From a virus: a stretch of 24,322 nt of DNA. Below the pieces are notes generated by a model, which saw only the letters and a program-made list of their open reading frames with translations, ran no database searches and had not been told where the DNA came from. Both the position numbers and the translations under genes were made by a program. Where the stretch lies: positions 1-24,322 of IMG/VR virus record IMGVR_UViG_3300045999_005937. One strand, 5' to 3'. Positions 12,702-20,279 of the stretch are shown piece by piece. Positions within the stretch are counted from its first letter, which is position 1; each line of letters starts with the position of its first letter.

Positions 12702-13115
12702 ATGTACTTAGATACAATTCAGGAATCCTTAGAGCAAATTAGAAAAGAATATGAGACACACGAAGGAGGAATGCAAGACCTTCTCCGTTGGGTACAGGAT
12801 ATCTTAGAGAAAGAGTTAATGGATAAGAAACCTGGGCAGTATTCAAAGTTTGATTATCACGGCAACTTAATCCTGTACGACTGCCCATCAAAAGAACCAG
12901 GCTGCGGTTTCTTCTTAATCTCAAACGACAAAACAAACATGGAATACACTTATGTAATAGCAGATACGCTAGGTGAGCAATACGGCATGTCGGTCACTGA
13001 CGAAGATATAAAATTGACAATCTTAGATCTGAAGGAGCTCGCCATAAACTTCGTAACCGAGTTCTTCCAATTCAAGCTTTACTCATCAATCGCTTGCGAG
13101 GGTTTCGAGACCTGA
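12702..13115 (+). CDS. Acidic hypothetical protein, 137 residues
   Basis: The frame is open from 12681, but the ATG at 12702 begins after the previous gene ends and is preferred. The product starts MYLDTIQESLEQIRKEYETH, has a long acidic helical part (DLLRWVQDILEKELM), a beta segment (YHGNLILYDCPSKEPGCGFF) and a C-terminal helix (LKELAINFVTEFFQFKLY). No family recognised. The codon use is more AT-rich than in the VWA gene before it, which hints at a different origin. Confidence 0.65.
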   Translation: MYLDTIQESLEQIRKEYETHEGGMQDLLRWVQDILEKELMDKKPGQYSKFDYHGNLILYDCPSKEPGCGFFLISNDKTNMEYTYVIADTLGEQYGMSVTDEDIKLTILDLKELAINFVTEFFQFKLYSSIACEGFET

Positions 13116-13117
13116 GC

Positions 13118-13142
13118 AAACACCCGAGTAATGGGCTAGTAT
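13118..13142 (+). promoter_or_regulatory. Candidate -10 TAGTAT before the 13176 gene
   Basis: AAACACCC (13118-13125) is followed 11 bases later by GGC-TAGTAT with TAGTAT at 13137-13142. This resembles the TTAAACCC plus extended -10 pattern of other intergenic regions, but with weaker agreement. The start codon is 34 bases downstream. No -35 is visible. Confidence 0.3.
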
Positions 13143-13175
13143 GCGCCTTGTCATGACTCCCAACCTTCTTTGAAC

Positions 13176-13949
13176 ATGGCTTTTCAATTCCTTCTAAACG
13201 GCACCCCTCTGGATGCTGGCGACGCTGCCACGCTCATCAAAACCGTGAAAAATAGCCGATCCGCTCCGACCATTGAGCTGAGCGAGATCTTCGATACCTC
13301 GAAGCTCGATAGCAAAGCATTGTTCGAGATGGCGGTCGATATGGGATCGCAGGAGCTAGCGTCGCTGGCTTGGAAGATCTCCGTCGGAAAGCCAACGAAA
13401 AAGATGAAAGCCGGTCGCCCGGCTGCCCAGAAAACAGTCTGGGAAGGTCCGGAGGCTCTGATTGAGGAGCTGCATAAGTCCCAGTCCTACTGGGCTGTGG
13501 GAGCAGCGATGATCCTCGATTACTTCTCCGAGCTCAATGACTGGAGCACTCTTCGGAAGATCGCCATCTTTTACGTAAACGATATCGATGCGTCGGACAA
13601 CAAAGTCCCGCACGATTCCATCCTGTACAAAGGATTTACGTGGTCTGAAGAGCTGGATATGTTCGATCCATTGGTGCTCCGGACAGGGATTGAGCGCAAA
13701 GATACCTTCCACGTCAGCCCGATGTACCTGTCCCTCCGTGAAGGAATGAACTGGTGCATGAAGAACGGGCTCGTAGAGCAGAAGTCTCAAGTATCGTATG
13801 GCTCATTGGACGGAGCGAAGGGCAACACAATGCAGCGTGTTTACTACAACCTCCGACTGACAAAGCGTGGACAGGACGTCAGTCTCCTCTGGGCAGACTC
13901 GAACGAGTACATCCTTAACTTCTTCGCCTCTCGCCGCCAGGGTTCCTGA
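13176..13949 (+). CDS. Hypothetical protein with possible winged-helix end, 257 residues
   Basis: The ATG at 13176 is chosen; an in-frame TTG two codons earlier is unlikely. Three parts can be seen. Residues 1-65 are a small helical domain (LLNGTPLDAGDAATLIKTV). Residues about 70-85 are a basic linker with a GRP core (KKMKAGRPAAQK), like an AT-hook. After about residue 185 there is a winged-helix-like block (LREGMNWCMKNGLVEQ, later YYNLRLTKRGQDV), where the LTKRG pattern resembles the wing of many DNA-binding domains. I infer a DNA-binding or regulatory protein. No family assigned. It ends 30 bases before a strong terminator. Confidence 0.65.
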   Translation: MAFQFLLNGTPLDAGDAATLIKTVKNSRSAPTIELSEIFDTSKLDSKALFEMAVDMGSQELASLAWKISVGKPTKKMKAGRPAAQKTVWEGPEALIEELHKSQSYWAVGAAMILDYFSELNDWSTLRKIAIFYVNDIDASDNKVPHDSILYKGFTWSEELDMFDPLVLRTGIERKDTFHVSPMYLSLREGMNWCMKNGLVEQKSQVSYGSLDGAKGNTMQRVYYNLRLTKRGQDVSLLWADSNEYILNFFASRRQGS

Positions 13950-13978
13950 GCTGGTTCTCGGTAGCCAGAGTAGACTGC

Positions 13979-14004
13979 AAGCCTCGCTTCGGCGGGGCTT
14001 TTCA
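13979..14004 (+). terminator. Rho-independent terminator
   Basis: AAGCCTCGC (13979-13987), a TTCG tetraloop and GCGGGGCTT (13992-14000) form a 9-bp stem with one T-G wobble, followed by TTTC. It closes the unit that ends with the 13176 gene and lies just upstream of DNA polymerase, whose start codon is at 14027. Confidence 0.85.
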
Positions 14005-14026
14005 TTTCTCTATCATCATTTTCCTC

Positions 14027-15922
14027 ATGCAGGTTCGTTACATCCAAACAGCCGAACAGTTCAAGGAAGTTCTGCCTGAATTGAAGCAGATTCCGAAAAT
14101 GTGCTTGGACTGCGAAACAACGGGCCTGCAAGCGACAATCGCAAAGCTTCGCTTACTTCAGCTCTGTGATGCCACGCCGGAGATTGAAGATCGTACTGTC
14201 TACGTCTTAGATCTCTTTAAGTTCAAACCAAACGAAGAGCTTAAGGAACTTATAGAGTCCCGTGCCATGCTCCTGGCGCACAACATGAACTTCGACTTTC
14301 AGTTCCTCCTGTCCATCGGGATCGATTTTAAAAACAAGATCTTCGACACGTACGTCGCAGAGCGCGTCCTTCGTTCCGGTTTTAAGGAGAAACGGGTCAG
14401 CCCTAAGTCTCAGACTACGTACTTTACAGATGTCAGCTGCAGCCTGAAAGCTGTGGCAGAGCGCAGGCTCGAAATCGAAATCAGCAAGGAGCAGCAGAAA
14501 TCAGACTGGGGCGCCGAGGAACTCGACATCGAACAGATCAAGTACGCAGCAGGAGACGTCGACATCCTCCCACGCATCGCAGCATCCCAGTTGGCCGAAC
14601 TTAAAGAGGAGAACCTTCTATCAGTTTATGGGCTCGAATCTAAGTGCATTCGCCCCGTGGCAATGATGAGTTACAGCGGGTTCTGCGTCGATTTGACTAA
14701 GTTAAATAAGCTCAAAGCGTCTATCGAAGAGGAACTGGAACAGAAAACCGAACAGTTCGTTAAATCACTGGACGATAGACTTCCGGCAGATCTGAAACTT
14801 CCTCGGGGAATTGACGGAAAGGTCGCAGTCGGTAAGAGACCGAAAAAGGATTTTAATCCTGGATCCACGACGCAGGTTATTTCCGCCTTTACTGCTTGCG
14901 ATATCGAGCTGCCTAGAGACGCCAAGACGGAGAAGAAAACCCTCAACCAAATCGCTCTCGCAGAGTTCGACAGCGACGACCCCACGCTGAACCTTTATAG
15001 GCAACGTGTAAAGGTAGAAACAAAACTGGAGCACATCACCAAGCTGCTGGAAAATGTAAATCCAGTGACGCTGCGGATTCACTCTGGTTACAACCAGACA
15101 GGAGCAAACTCAGGACGCTTCACGAGCAACGGCGCCCCAAAGACAGCTAAAAAAGAAAAGAAAACAGTTTTTGCAGTCAACATTCAGCAAGTTCCTAGAG
15201 GTAAAGAATTCAGGGAGTGCTTCATCGCCGAGCCGGGATTCAAGCTGGTGATTTGCGACTGGGCTCAGATTGAACTACGACTCGGTGCGGAACTGATCAA
15301 CATCCCTCAGATGAGGCAGGCATTTAAAGATGACATCGATTTACACACAATGACTGCTAGTCTTATCTACAAGAAGGACTTACACGAAGTGTCTAAAGAT
15401 GAACGACAAGACGGTAAGACTCTGAACTTCGCCCTTTTATACGGAATGGGCTATAGAAAATACAAGACATACGCAGCACAGAGTGGAAAGATGTTGTCGT
15501 TGTCTGAAGCTAAGGTCGCACACGCTGCTTTCCACACTGCATACCCACGCCTGCGCATGTGGCACCGGGAGAGGGCGGCTCTGGTAGAAGACGGTTGGGC
15601 TTATGTACGTACAGCGTGCGGACGGCGCAGGCTTCTGAGTTACGACGACGCAACAATGATGTGTTCAGCTAACACCCTGATTCAGGGTAGTGGCGCAGAC
15701 ATATTGAAAATCGCCATTGCAGATCTAAACGAACACTTAAACGAAAATGTGCGGATGGTCGCGTGTGTGCACGACGAAATCGTACTCGAAGTACGAGAGG
15801 ATCTTGCTAATAAATACAAAGAGGTGCTGGAAACCGCCATGGTCCAGGCAGCTCAAAAAGTGTTAACATCTGTCCCAGCATCAGCAGATGCGAGTGTTGG
15901 TGATTCATGGGCCGCTAAATGA
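14027..15922 (+). CDS. polA-like: Family A DNA polymerase with 3'-5' exonuclease
   Basis: The replicative polymerase of the phage, 631 residues. The exonuclease domain has ExoI Asp28-x-Glu30 (CLDCETTGL), ExoII NMNFDFQF and ExoIII YAAGDVD, so proofreading is probably active. The polymerase domain has motif A DWAQIELR (Asp411), motif B RQDGKTLNFALLYG (Arg460, Lys464, Phe468, Tyr472) and motif C VHDE (582-584). The QGSGADILK helix before motif C is also kept. Phe468 is equivalent to E. coli Pol I Phe762; in phages this position correlates with lifestyle, Phe or Tyr pointing to virulent phages. No 5'-3' exonuclease domain is present, as is usual for phage enzymes. It starts just after a terminator, and its stop overlaps the next start (ATGA). 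Confidence 0.95.
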   Translation: MQVRYIQTAEQFKEVLPELKQIPKMCLDCETTGLQATIAKLRLLQLCDATPEIEDRTVYVLDLFKFKPNEELKELIESRAMLLAHNMNFDFQFLLSIGIDFKNKIFDTYVAERVLRSGFKEKRVSPKSQTTYFTDVSCSLKAVAERRLEIEISKEQQKSDWGAEELDIEQIKYAAGDVDILPRIAASQLAELKEENLLSVYGLESKCIRPVAMMSYSGFCVDLTKLNKLKASIEEELEQKTEQFVKSLDDRLPADLKLPRGIDGKVAVGKRPKKDFNPGSTTQVISAFTACDIELPRDAKTEKKTLNQIALAEFDSDDPTLNLYRQRVKVETKLEHITKLLENVNPVTLRIHSGYNQTGANSGRFTSNGAPKTAKKEKKTVFAVNIQQVPRGKEFRECFIAEPGFKLVICDWAQIELRLGAELINIPQMRQAFKDDIDLHTMTASLIYKKDLHEVSKDERQDGKTLNFALLYGMGYRKYKTYAAQSGKMLSLSEAKVAHAAFHTAYPRLRMWHRERAALVEDGWAYVRTACGRRRLLSYDDATMMCSANTLIQGSGADILKIAIADLNEHLNENVRMVACVHDEIVLEVREDLANKYKEVLETAMVQAAQKVLTSVPASADASVGDSWAAK

Positions 15923-16419
15923 GTGAATTAGTTAAGATCGAAAAAACCGCCGAGAAAGAAGTCTTTGCTATTAAGTTAGGTAAGACTTACTTGGCGGTAG
16001 TAAATGCAGATGATGATCTGTATTTCCTCCCGTCTCTGTACGAGTCACCGCTGGTAGCCTGCAACGCAGCTAGAGCAGAGAAACGGAAAAATAGTATTAA
16101 GCTGAACGTTAAGAAAAAAGTAAATAGTGCGCAGTCTAAGAAAAGCACTAAGATAGCGAAGGTAAATTCCCTCTACACCGAGGAGGAGATGTCCTCGCGC
16201 CCCCACTTAAGATTCCGAGAGGTCTGGGTGATCCTGAACCCACGCGGGGAATTTGTCGAAAAAGCTATAGAGGGTGCGACCCTCGTACAGTATCAGACGG
16301 ACAGAACAAAAGCCGAGATATTTAAAAGCTATGAGGACGCTTTATTTAAATTAAAAACACTTGATATGGTTGTTAAGAAAGGTCACTATTTACGCAGATT
16401 TTTTGAAGAGATAAAATAA
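15919..16419 (+). CDS. Basic hypothetical protein coupled to polymerase
   Basis: A 166-residue protein whose ATG overlaps the polymerase stop. The first 50 residues form a small beta-rich domain (EVFAIKLGKTYLAVVNADDD). The centre is a Lys/Ser-rich, probably unstructured linker (KRKNSIKLNVKKKVNSAQSK), and the end has a second small domain (FREVWVILNPRGEFVEKAIE) with a basic terminus. It could be a DNA-binding accessory factor of the polymerase. This is inferred from coupling and charge only. Confidence 0.65.
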   Translation: MSELVKIEKTAEKEVFAIKLGKTYLAVVNADDDLYFLPSLYESPLVACNAARAEKRKNSIKLNVKKKVNSAQSKKSTKIAKVNSLYTEEEMSSRPHLRFREVWVILNPRGEFVEKAIEGATLVQYQTDRTKAEIFKSYEDALFKLKTLDMVVKKGHYLRRFFEEIK

Positions 16420-16423
16420 GTGA

Positions 16424-16690
16424 ATGGCAGAAAAACAGCCTGAGTATGGTTTCCGTTTAGCGGGAGAGGCAATGCGTCCCGTAGTAGGTGCGGGCGCTAC
16501 GGCGGTTACTGGGGTGATTCCGCGAATTCCTTTAGCCGCTAAAGGCGGTATGGCGAGGGTAGCTCCCGAAGAAACCAACTCGCGTTTGATTCAGATTCGC
16601 AAAAAGATGCAAGATCAGACGGCGCCCACGCAGGCTGAAAGAGTTGCCGTAGAGCGATCTGCGTTTATGAACTACAAAGACTTACTGTAA
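16424..16690 (+). CDS. Small protein with YGFxLAG start
   Basis: An 88-residue protein that begins MAEKQPEYGFRLAGEAMRPV, then a Gly/Ala-rich stretch (VGAGATAVTGVIPRIPLAAK) and a charged helical end (SRLIQIRKKMQDQTAPTQAE). The first 15 residues resemble the start of the next protein (MAVRRRPSYGFSLAGTSFG), so the two may share a short N-terminal signal. No signal peptide or transmembrane helix is clear. Function unknown. It is close behind the previous gene (four bases between stop and start). Confidence 0.65.
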   Translation: MAEKQPEYGFRLAGEAMRPVVGAGATAVTGVIPRIPLAAKGGMARVAPEETNSRLIQIRKKMQDQTAPTQAERVAVERSAFMNYKDLL

Positions 16691-16703
16691 GAGCTCAAAA
16701 CTT

Positions 16704-16711
16704 GCTACGAT
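16704..16711 (+). promoter_or_regulatory. Extended -10-like TGC-TACGAT
   Basis: TTGC-TACGAT lies in the 44-base gap between two genes, with TACGAT at 16706-16711 and the GTG start at 16735. It matches TGC-TACCAT at 7623-7631 in seven of nine positions or better. No -35 element is visible. Confidence 0.35.
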
Positions 16712-16734
16712 CTTAGAAGATAGAGCTTAGTCGC

Positions 16735-17781
16735 GTGGCTGTACGGCGTCGCCCTTCCTACGGTTTTTCCTTAGCTGGGACATCCTTTGGTGTCAGTCCG
16801 GAAGCAGGAGTTTCGAAGAGCACGCTGGCACAACTATTTCCCGAATTAGACTTCGGGGCATCGGTAGCAACGACAGCGAGCACAGAAACAGAGCAGGTAG
16901 AAAAACCGGACGAAACAACTCCCTCTGCTGTTCCTACCACGGGGGTAGCAGCTGTTGGGGTAGAGGATAACGTTCCCGTTAGCGACTTACAGAAATACAA
17001 CATCGAAGGAAAGCTGACTTACGGCGCTCCTTTCAACATCCAAATCGGACCGACTGGTCCTCAAGGACGAGGCAGTCGTCTGGGTTACTCGGGTAGCGTC
17101 GCTCAAACACCTACTACTGCTCCTACTACACCGACTCAAGTCGGAGCAAGCTCCCAGTCTTCCGTAGCGCTTCCGGAATATAAAATGCCGGAGTTCGATT
17201 ATTCGCCTTTTGAAAGCTTGCTTGAGCAGGGTCGCGGTATCCTCAGCAGCATCCAGGAAGCGGCGAAGGGTATGACGACTTCCCAACAAATGGAGACACC
17301 GGCTCAAACAGAAACAACTCCTACGACCGAGACACCCTCTACACCGACTACACCCACTGCGACTCCGACGGCTGTTCCTGTTCGTCTGCAAGTTAAACAG
17401 GCTGCCGAGGCTGCGGGATCGCCGACGAGCTTAGGGAAGACGGGTGTGCAGGGTCTCTTATCGCAGGGAGTTGACGCTGCCCAAATCGAAAAACAAGCTA
17501 GGGCCGCTGGTGTTTCGCTTGGCGAAAAAGCACAGAGCGCTGTTGATCGCGCACAAGTCAAAGCAATTGCTCAGGCTCCCACGGGGCTGCAAGCACAGGT
17601 TCAACAAATCGCAAAGGCTACGGAATCCGGAAAGATTACGCAAGCTGCGGTCAACGCACTAATCAGCAGCGGAACAAGTGCGGCACGAATCGAAAGAGTT
17701 GCGGAAAAGCAAGGAATCGATATCGGTAAGCAAGCACAACAACTACTCGACAAAGCGCAAGATAAAAAAGGTAAGAAGTGA
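16735..17781 (+). CDS. Thr/Pro-rich multidomain protein with C-terminal repeats
   Basis: A 348-residue protein from a GTG start, with no better ATG nearby. It begins with the shared YGFSLAG motif and then alternates ordered and disordered parts: a Thr/Glu/Pro linker (40-75), a segment with a collagen-like GPTGPQG, a second Thr/Pro linker (residues 120-145), a helical piece (YSPFESLLEQGRGILSSIQE), and a third Thr/Pro linker. The last 130 residues carry two imperfect repeats of about 40 residues (VQGLLSQGVDAAQIEKQARA and VNALISSGTSAARIERVAEK, each followed by a G-x-x-x-G-x-x-A-Q segment). It looks like a structural or scaffold-type phage protein. The next gene overlaps it by a GTGA. Confidence 0.7.
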   Translation: MAVRRRPSYGFSLAGTSFGVSPEAGVSKSTLAQLFPELDFGASVATTASTETEQVEKPDETTPSAVPTTGVAAVGVEDNVPVSDLQKYNIEGKLTYGAPFNIQIGPTGPQGRGSRLGYSGSVAQTPTTAPTTPTQVGASSQSSVALPEYKMPEFDYSPFESLLEQGRGILSSIQEAAKGMTTSQQMETPAQTETTPTTETPSTPTTPTATPTAVPVRLQVKQAAEAAGSPTSLGKTGVQGLLSQGVDAAQIEKQARAAGVSLGEKAQSAVDRAQVKAIAQAPTGLQAQVQQIAKATESGKITQAAVNALISSGTSAARIERVAEKQGIDIGKQAQQLLDKAQDKKGKK

Positions 17782-18311
17782 ATCAGTACTCAATTGAACT
17801 TGAACGTAATAACAAAAAGTTAGTCCTCGCCGTCCAATCCAACGACACAGCTCATGTCCAGGCACAAGCCGTGGACATCTGCAGAGCTGTAGATGCTACA
17901 CAATATTCTATAAGCTACGAACAGATTGAAGAGTCTGCTTTAGCTAAATTGTTCCGTGACTTAGCTTTTAATAACTTCGAGTACACAAAGTGTTTCGAGT
18001 GGCAAGGTTCCTTCTCAAACAAACAACCCTGTTTTTACGTATTCGGAAAACGAATATACGCCCGTTATTCGATTATTCAATATCTGGACATCCCTAAGGA
18101 CAACTACTACCCAAAACCACGCTGCGGCAATCCGCAGTGCATCAACCCACTGCACTTCGATTACAAGTCAGCTAAGCATTCCAAACTCTCGCCAGGCGAC
18201 ATCAAAATCCTCAAAGCGCAACGACGCGAGGGAGCCAGCGTAAACCAAATCGCCAAGATTTTAAAAGTACACAGAGCAACTATATACAGGCATTTACAAC
18301 AAGTAGCCTGA
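17778..18311 (+). CDS. HNH-like protein with recombinase-type HTH
   Basis: A 177-residue protein from a GTG that overlaps the previous stop. Residues 70-128 follow the phage HNH scaffold: KCFEWQGS, an internal KRIYARYSII, then the zinc-type RCGNPQCINPLHF block (Cys116, Cys121, His126). The family's usual AHR and H-x-C histidines are replaced (ARY and PRC), so cleavage activity is doubtful. Residues 137-172 form a Hin/resolvase-type helix-turn-helix (LSPGDIKILKAQRREGASVN, then VHRATIYRHL). Together it reads as a DNA-binding protein built from a decayed HNH fold, possibly a regulator of the SSB-like operon that follows, or an endonuclease with altered chemistry. Confidence 0.75.
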   Translation: MNQYSIELERNNKKLVLAVQSNDTAHVQAQAVDICRAVDATQYSISYEQIEESALAKLFRDLAFNNFEYTKCFEWQGSFSNKQPCFYVFGKRIYARYSIIQYLDIPKDNYYPKPRCGNPQCINPLHFDYKSAKHSKLSPGDIKILKAQRREGASVNQIAKILKVHRATIYRHLQQVA

Positions 18312-18344
18312 TTTAACCCCAAACCGTTCTGGGACTGATATCAT
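18312..18344 (+). promoter_or_regulatory. Candidate promoter: TTTAACCCC and TGA-TATCAT
   Basis: TTTAACCCC (18312-18320) is followed by TGA-TATCAT with TATCAT at 18339-18344. The next gene starts at 18389. It fits the box plus extended -10 pattern seen at 7595 and 22267, and the 77-base gap between genes leaves room for a promoter of the SSB-like pair. Confidence 0.4.
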
Positions 18345-18388
18345 GGTGCGGTTCGACTGCGGTCGGACGCCCAAACCAAACCGGAACC

Positions 18389-19033
18389 ATGAACGTTTTT
18401 ATCCTCGGCCTTCGGGTCACAGCGAGCGCCGCTGAAGACGACGGAACTGTAAATGTACTTGCAGAGTCCCTGCCTTCAAACGAAAAACGCGTTGCGACGA
18501 GAGTTCAGCTGCTGCAGAAGGCTGACCACTACGTCGGAAAGCTTCTAAAGAAATTCGAAGAAGGGCAAACCATCCTGGCAATTGGTCCCACGCGGCCAAC
18601 TCCTGACGGTGTGCTGCAGATGCAACCGATGCTCGTGGTGACTGAGGAGAACTTCCAAGATCTCCTGGCAATCAACCTCTTTATCGCAACCGGCGGCTTG
18701 GGTCCCAAAGCTGAGGAGATGGAGATCGGCGACAACACCGTCACCAATAGGTCTCTCGCATGGCAGACCGAAGACCAAGAAACAGCGTGGATGAAGCTGT
18801 CGGCGTGGGGTGAGCTCTCGGCACAACTTGCTGAGCTAGCTCCCGGAACCCCAACGATTGGTGTGGGTAAAGTCTCAACCTCCGAGAAGGACGACAAGTC
18901 TTACCTCAACTACAATCTTGATAAGGTCCTTTACCTGCCTAAGGCATCACGTAAAGCACCTGTAAAAGCAGCCGATCCCGAAAAAGGGAAGGTTGCCGCT
19001 GCTGCTCTCGGTTCGATCGACTTTTCCCTCTGA
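18389..19033 (+). CDS. SSB-like single-stranded DNA-binding protein
   Basis: A 214-residue protein that resembles bacterial SSB in order of parts: a first strand MNVFILGLRVTASAA (SSB: MNxVxLxGRLTxDP), a long insert, then VTNRSLAWQTEDQETAWMKL, SAWGELSAQLAEL, and VGKVSTSEKDDKSYLNYNLD ending KVLYLP. These match the SSB pattern of W-x-x-V-A-W-G, A-E-x-L-x-K-G, V-x-G-x-x-x-x-x-Y and V-x-x-V-x-x-L. A linker rich in Lys and Ala and an end ALGSIDFSL follow. Bacterial SSBs end DDDIPF to recruit partners, and this end is related in kind. It is the first gene of a two-gene unit with the next, 12 bases apart. Confidence 0.7.
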   Translation: MNVFILGLRVTASAAEDDGTVNVLAESLPSNEKRVATRVQLLQKADHYVGKLLKKFEEGQTILAIGPTRPTPDGVLQMQPMLVVTEENFQDLLAINLFIATGGLGPKAEEMEIGDNTVTNRSLAWQTEDQETAWMKLSAWGELSAQLAELAPGTPTIGVGKVSTSEKDDKSYLNYNLDKVLYLPKASRKAPVKAADPEKGKVAAAALGSIDFSL

Positions 19034-19045
19034 TCCTCACTGACC

Positions 19046-19834
19046 ATGTTTATCGCTGGCGACTTTTCGGAATCCGAAATCCTCTGCAACATTCCGCCTC
19101 ACACCCTGCGTATCGATCTTCAAGCTCGCCGCTGGAAGTCTGACGTTGATCCCGACAACGCAATCGTAGACCGCAACGACAACGGTATCCCTATTGAGTT
19201 CATCCTCATCGGATTCACACCGTATTTTGGGAACCTCGGGATGCGTAATCAGGAAGAGTTCCTGCGTATTGCGTACATCGGTGTGTCACCCAACCACAGG
19301 TTGCTGCCTCCTCGGTGCATCACGACTTCGATGATCTCTGGCAAATCCAGTCAGAAAAATTTCATCGCTTACTTCCAAACTTTGTATAACAACCGCATTA
19401 ACTGTGCGTCTGTTATCACTTCAACCAAGTTCGTAACTCGCTCCTTTAACGAGCGTGATCCGATGACCGGTGCCGACGGGGCGAAGATCAACTTCAATTG
19501 CCTGGACTTCAGCGACCGTCCGGCTCAGAACGACGAAGAGGAAAAGCTCCTCAAAGACGTGTCCGAGTGGCTGGCTAAAGACGGAACAGGCATGGCGGCA
19601 AACGCACTGAAGAGCAGCATCCCTGGTGCTGATCTGATCGAACTGCCTTTGGGCAGCGATCACGCTGCGCTCAAAGCTGAGTTTGCGTCCACGCGGGGCC
19701 AAGCTCCTGAGCGTACGTTTGCTGCATCCGAACCCGAAGCCAAAGCTCTGAAGTCCGCTGAACCTCCTTCACCGAAAGCGAAGAAGGTAGAGCTAACCGA
19801 AGAACAAGCAAAAGCACTCGGAATTGATTTTTGA
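19046..19834 (+). CDS. SSB-unit partner protein with IDF end
   Basis: A 262-residue protein, probably translated together with the SSB-like gene. Residues 1-150 are rich in beta strands (ILCNIPPHTLRIDLQARRWK, IPIEFILIGFTPYFGNLG, then FLRIAYIGVSPNHRLLPPR), which would suit an OB-fold-like or other beta barrel domain. The last 110 residues are charged and flexible, with a Lys/Pro/Ala linker (EPPSPKAKKVELTEEQAK) and the terminus ALGIDF. That ending is shared with the neighbouring SSB-like protein (ALGSIDFSL), so both may bind the same partner. I do not recognise the family; a second ssDNA-binding protein or recombination mediator is a fair guess. A strong terminator follows. Confidence 0.7.
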   Translation: MFIAGDFSESEILCNIPPHTLRIDLQARRWKSDVDPDNAIVDRNDNGIPIEFILIGFTPYFGNLGMRNQEEFLRIAYIGVSPNHRLLPPRCITTSMISGKSSQKNFIAYFQTLYNNRINCASVITSTKFVTRSFNERDPMTGADGAKINFNCLDFSDRPAQNDEEEKLLKDVSEWLAKDGTGMAANALKSSIPGADLIELPLGSDHAALKAEFASTRGQAPERTFAASEPEAKALKSAEPPSPKAKKVELTEEQAKALGIDF

Positions 19835-19859
19835 GCTAACGTAAAAACGAAGCCAAGGC

Positions 19860-19892
19860 AGCGGTCTTTCTCGGAAGGCCGCTTTTATTATG
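19860..19892 (+). terminator. Rho-independent terminator overlapping the next start
   Basis: AGCGGTCTT (19860-19868), loop TCTCGG, and AAGGCCGCT (19875-19883) form a 9-bp stem with one T-G wobble, followed by TTTTATTAT. The ATG of the next gene (19890) sits in this T-rich tail, so that gene must be read from a transcript that passes through the terminator or from a start within it. Confidence 0.85.
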
Positions 19893-20279
19893 TACCTCAA
19901 CTGCATCTCAACAAAAATAAAGCAAGACGGTGAATGGGTAAGCCTTTTCGTAGAGGACGTGGGCTACGCGTACAACGTGGGTCTTGCGATTCACAAGTCG
20001 AGACGTGCGACGAACGATTGGTATCGAAACCGCAAGAACAAAAGAGCTCGCTCAGTCCTTACAAAACAGGGACCTCGTTCACTCGCTGCCTTACGTACAG
20101 CACTAGACATATTAAAGATTCACTTAGAAGTTACGACCGCCAAACCCCTCATGATTATGCCCAGTACAAAGCGAACCGCTGCCTTAGCTAAGTACCTCAA
20201 ACGACTTGGGTTTAAGGAGTATCCACAGGGTGAGCAACCTCTCTACTTGCTAATAACTCGTCAAACGCCGGGAGAATAA
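19890..20279 (+). CDS. Hypothetical basic protein, 129 residues
   Basis: The start ATG is embedded in the tail of the preceding terminator, and no Shine-Dalgarno sequence is seen, so expression could depend on readthrough. The product has an N-terminal beta part (MYLNCISTKIKQDGEWVSLF), a basic middle (RNRKNKRARSVLTKQGPRSL) and a C-terminal alpha/beta part (ALAKYLKRLGFKEYPQGEQP), which faintly recalls the end of GNAT acetyltransferases but lacks the acetyl-CoA loop. No function is assigned. Its 3' end overlaps the minus-strand NblA-like gene by 68 bases, tail to tail. Confidence 0.6.
   Translation: MYLNCISTKIKQDGEWVSLFVEDVGYAYNVGLAIHKSRRATNDWYRNRKNKRARSVLTKQGPRSLAALRTALDILKIHLEVTTAKPLMIMPSTKRTAALAKYLKRLGFKEYPQGEQPLYLLITRQTPGE

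Noticed and set aside
19890-20279. GNAT acetyltransferase
   Set aside because: Only the final LAKYLKRLGF segment resembles the family; the acetyl-CoA binding loop is not seen.
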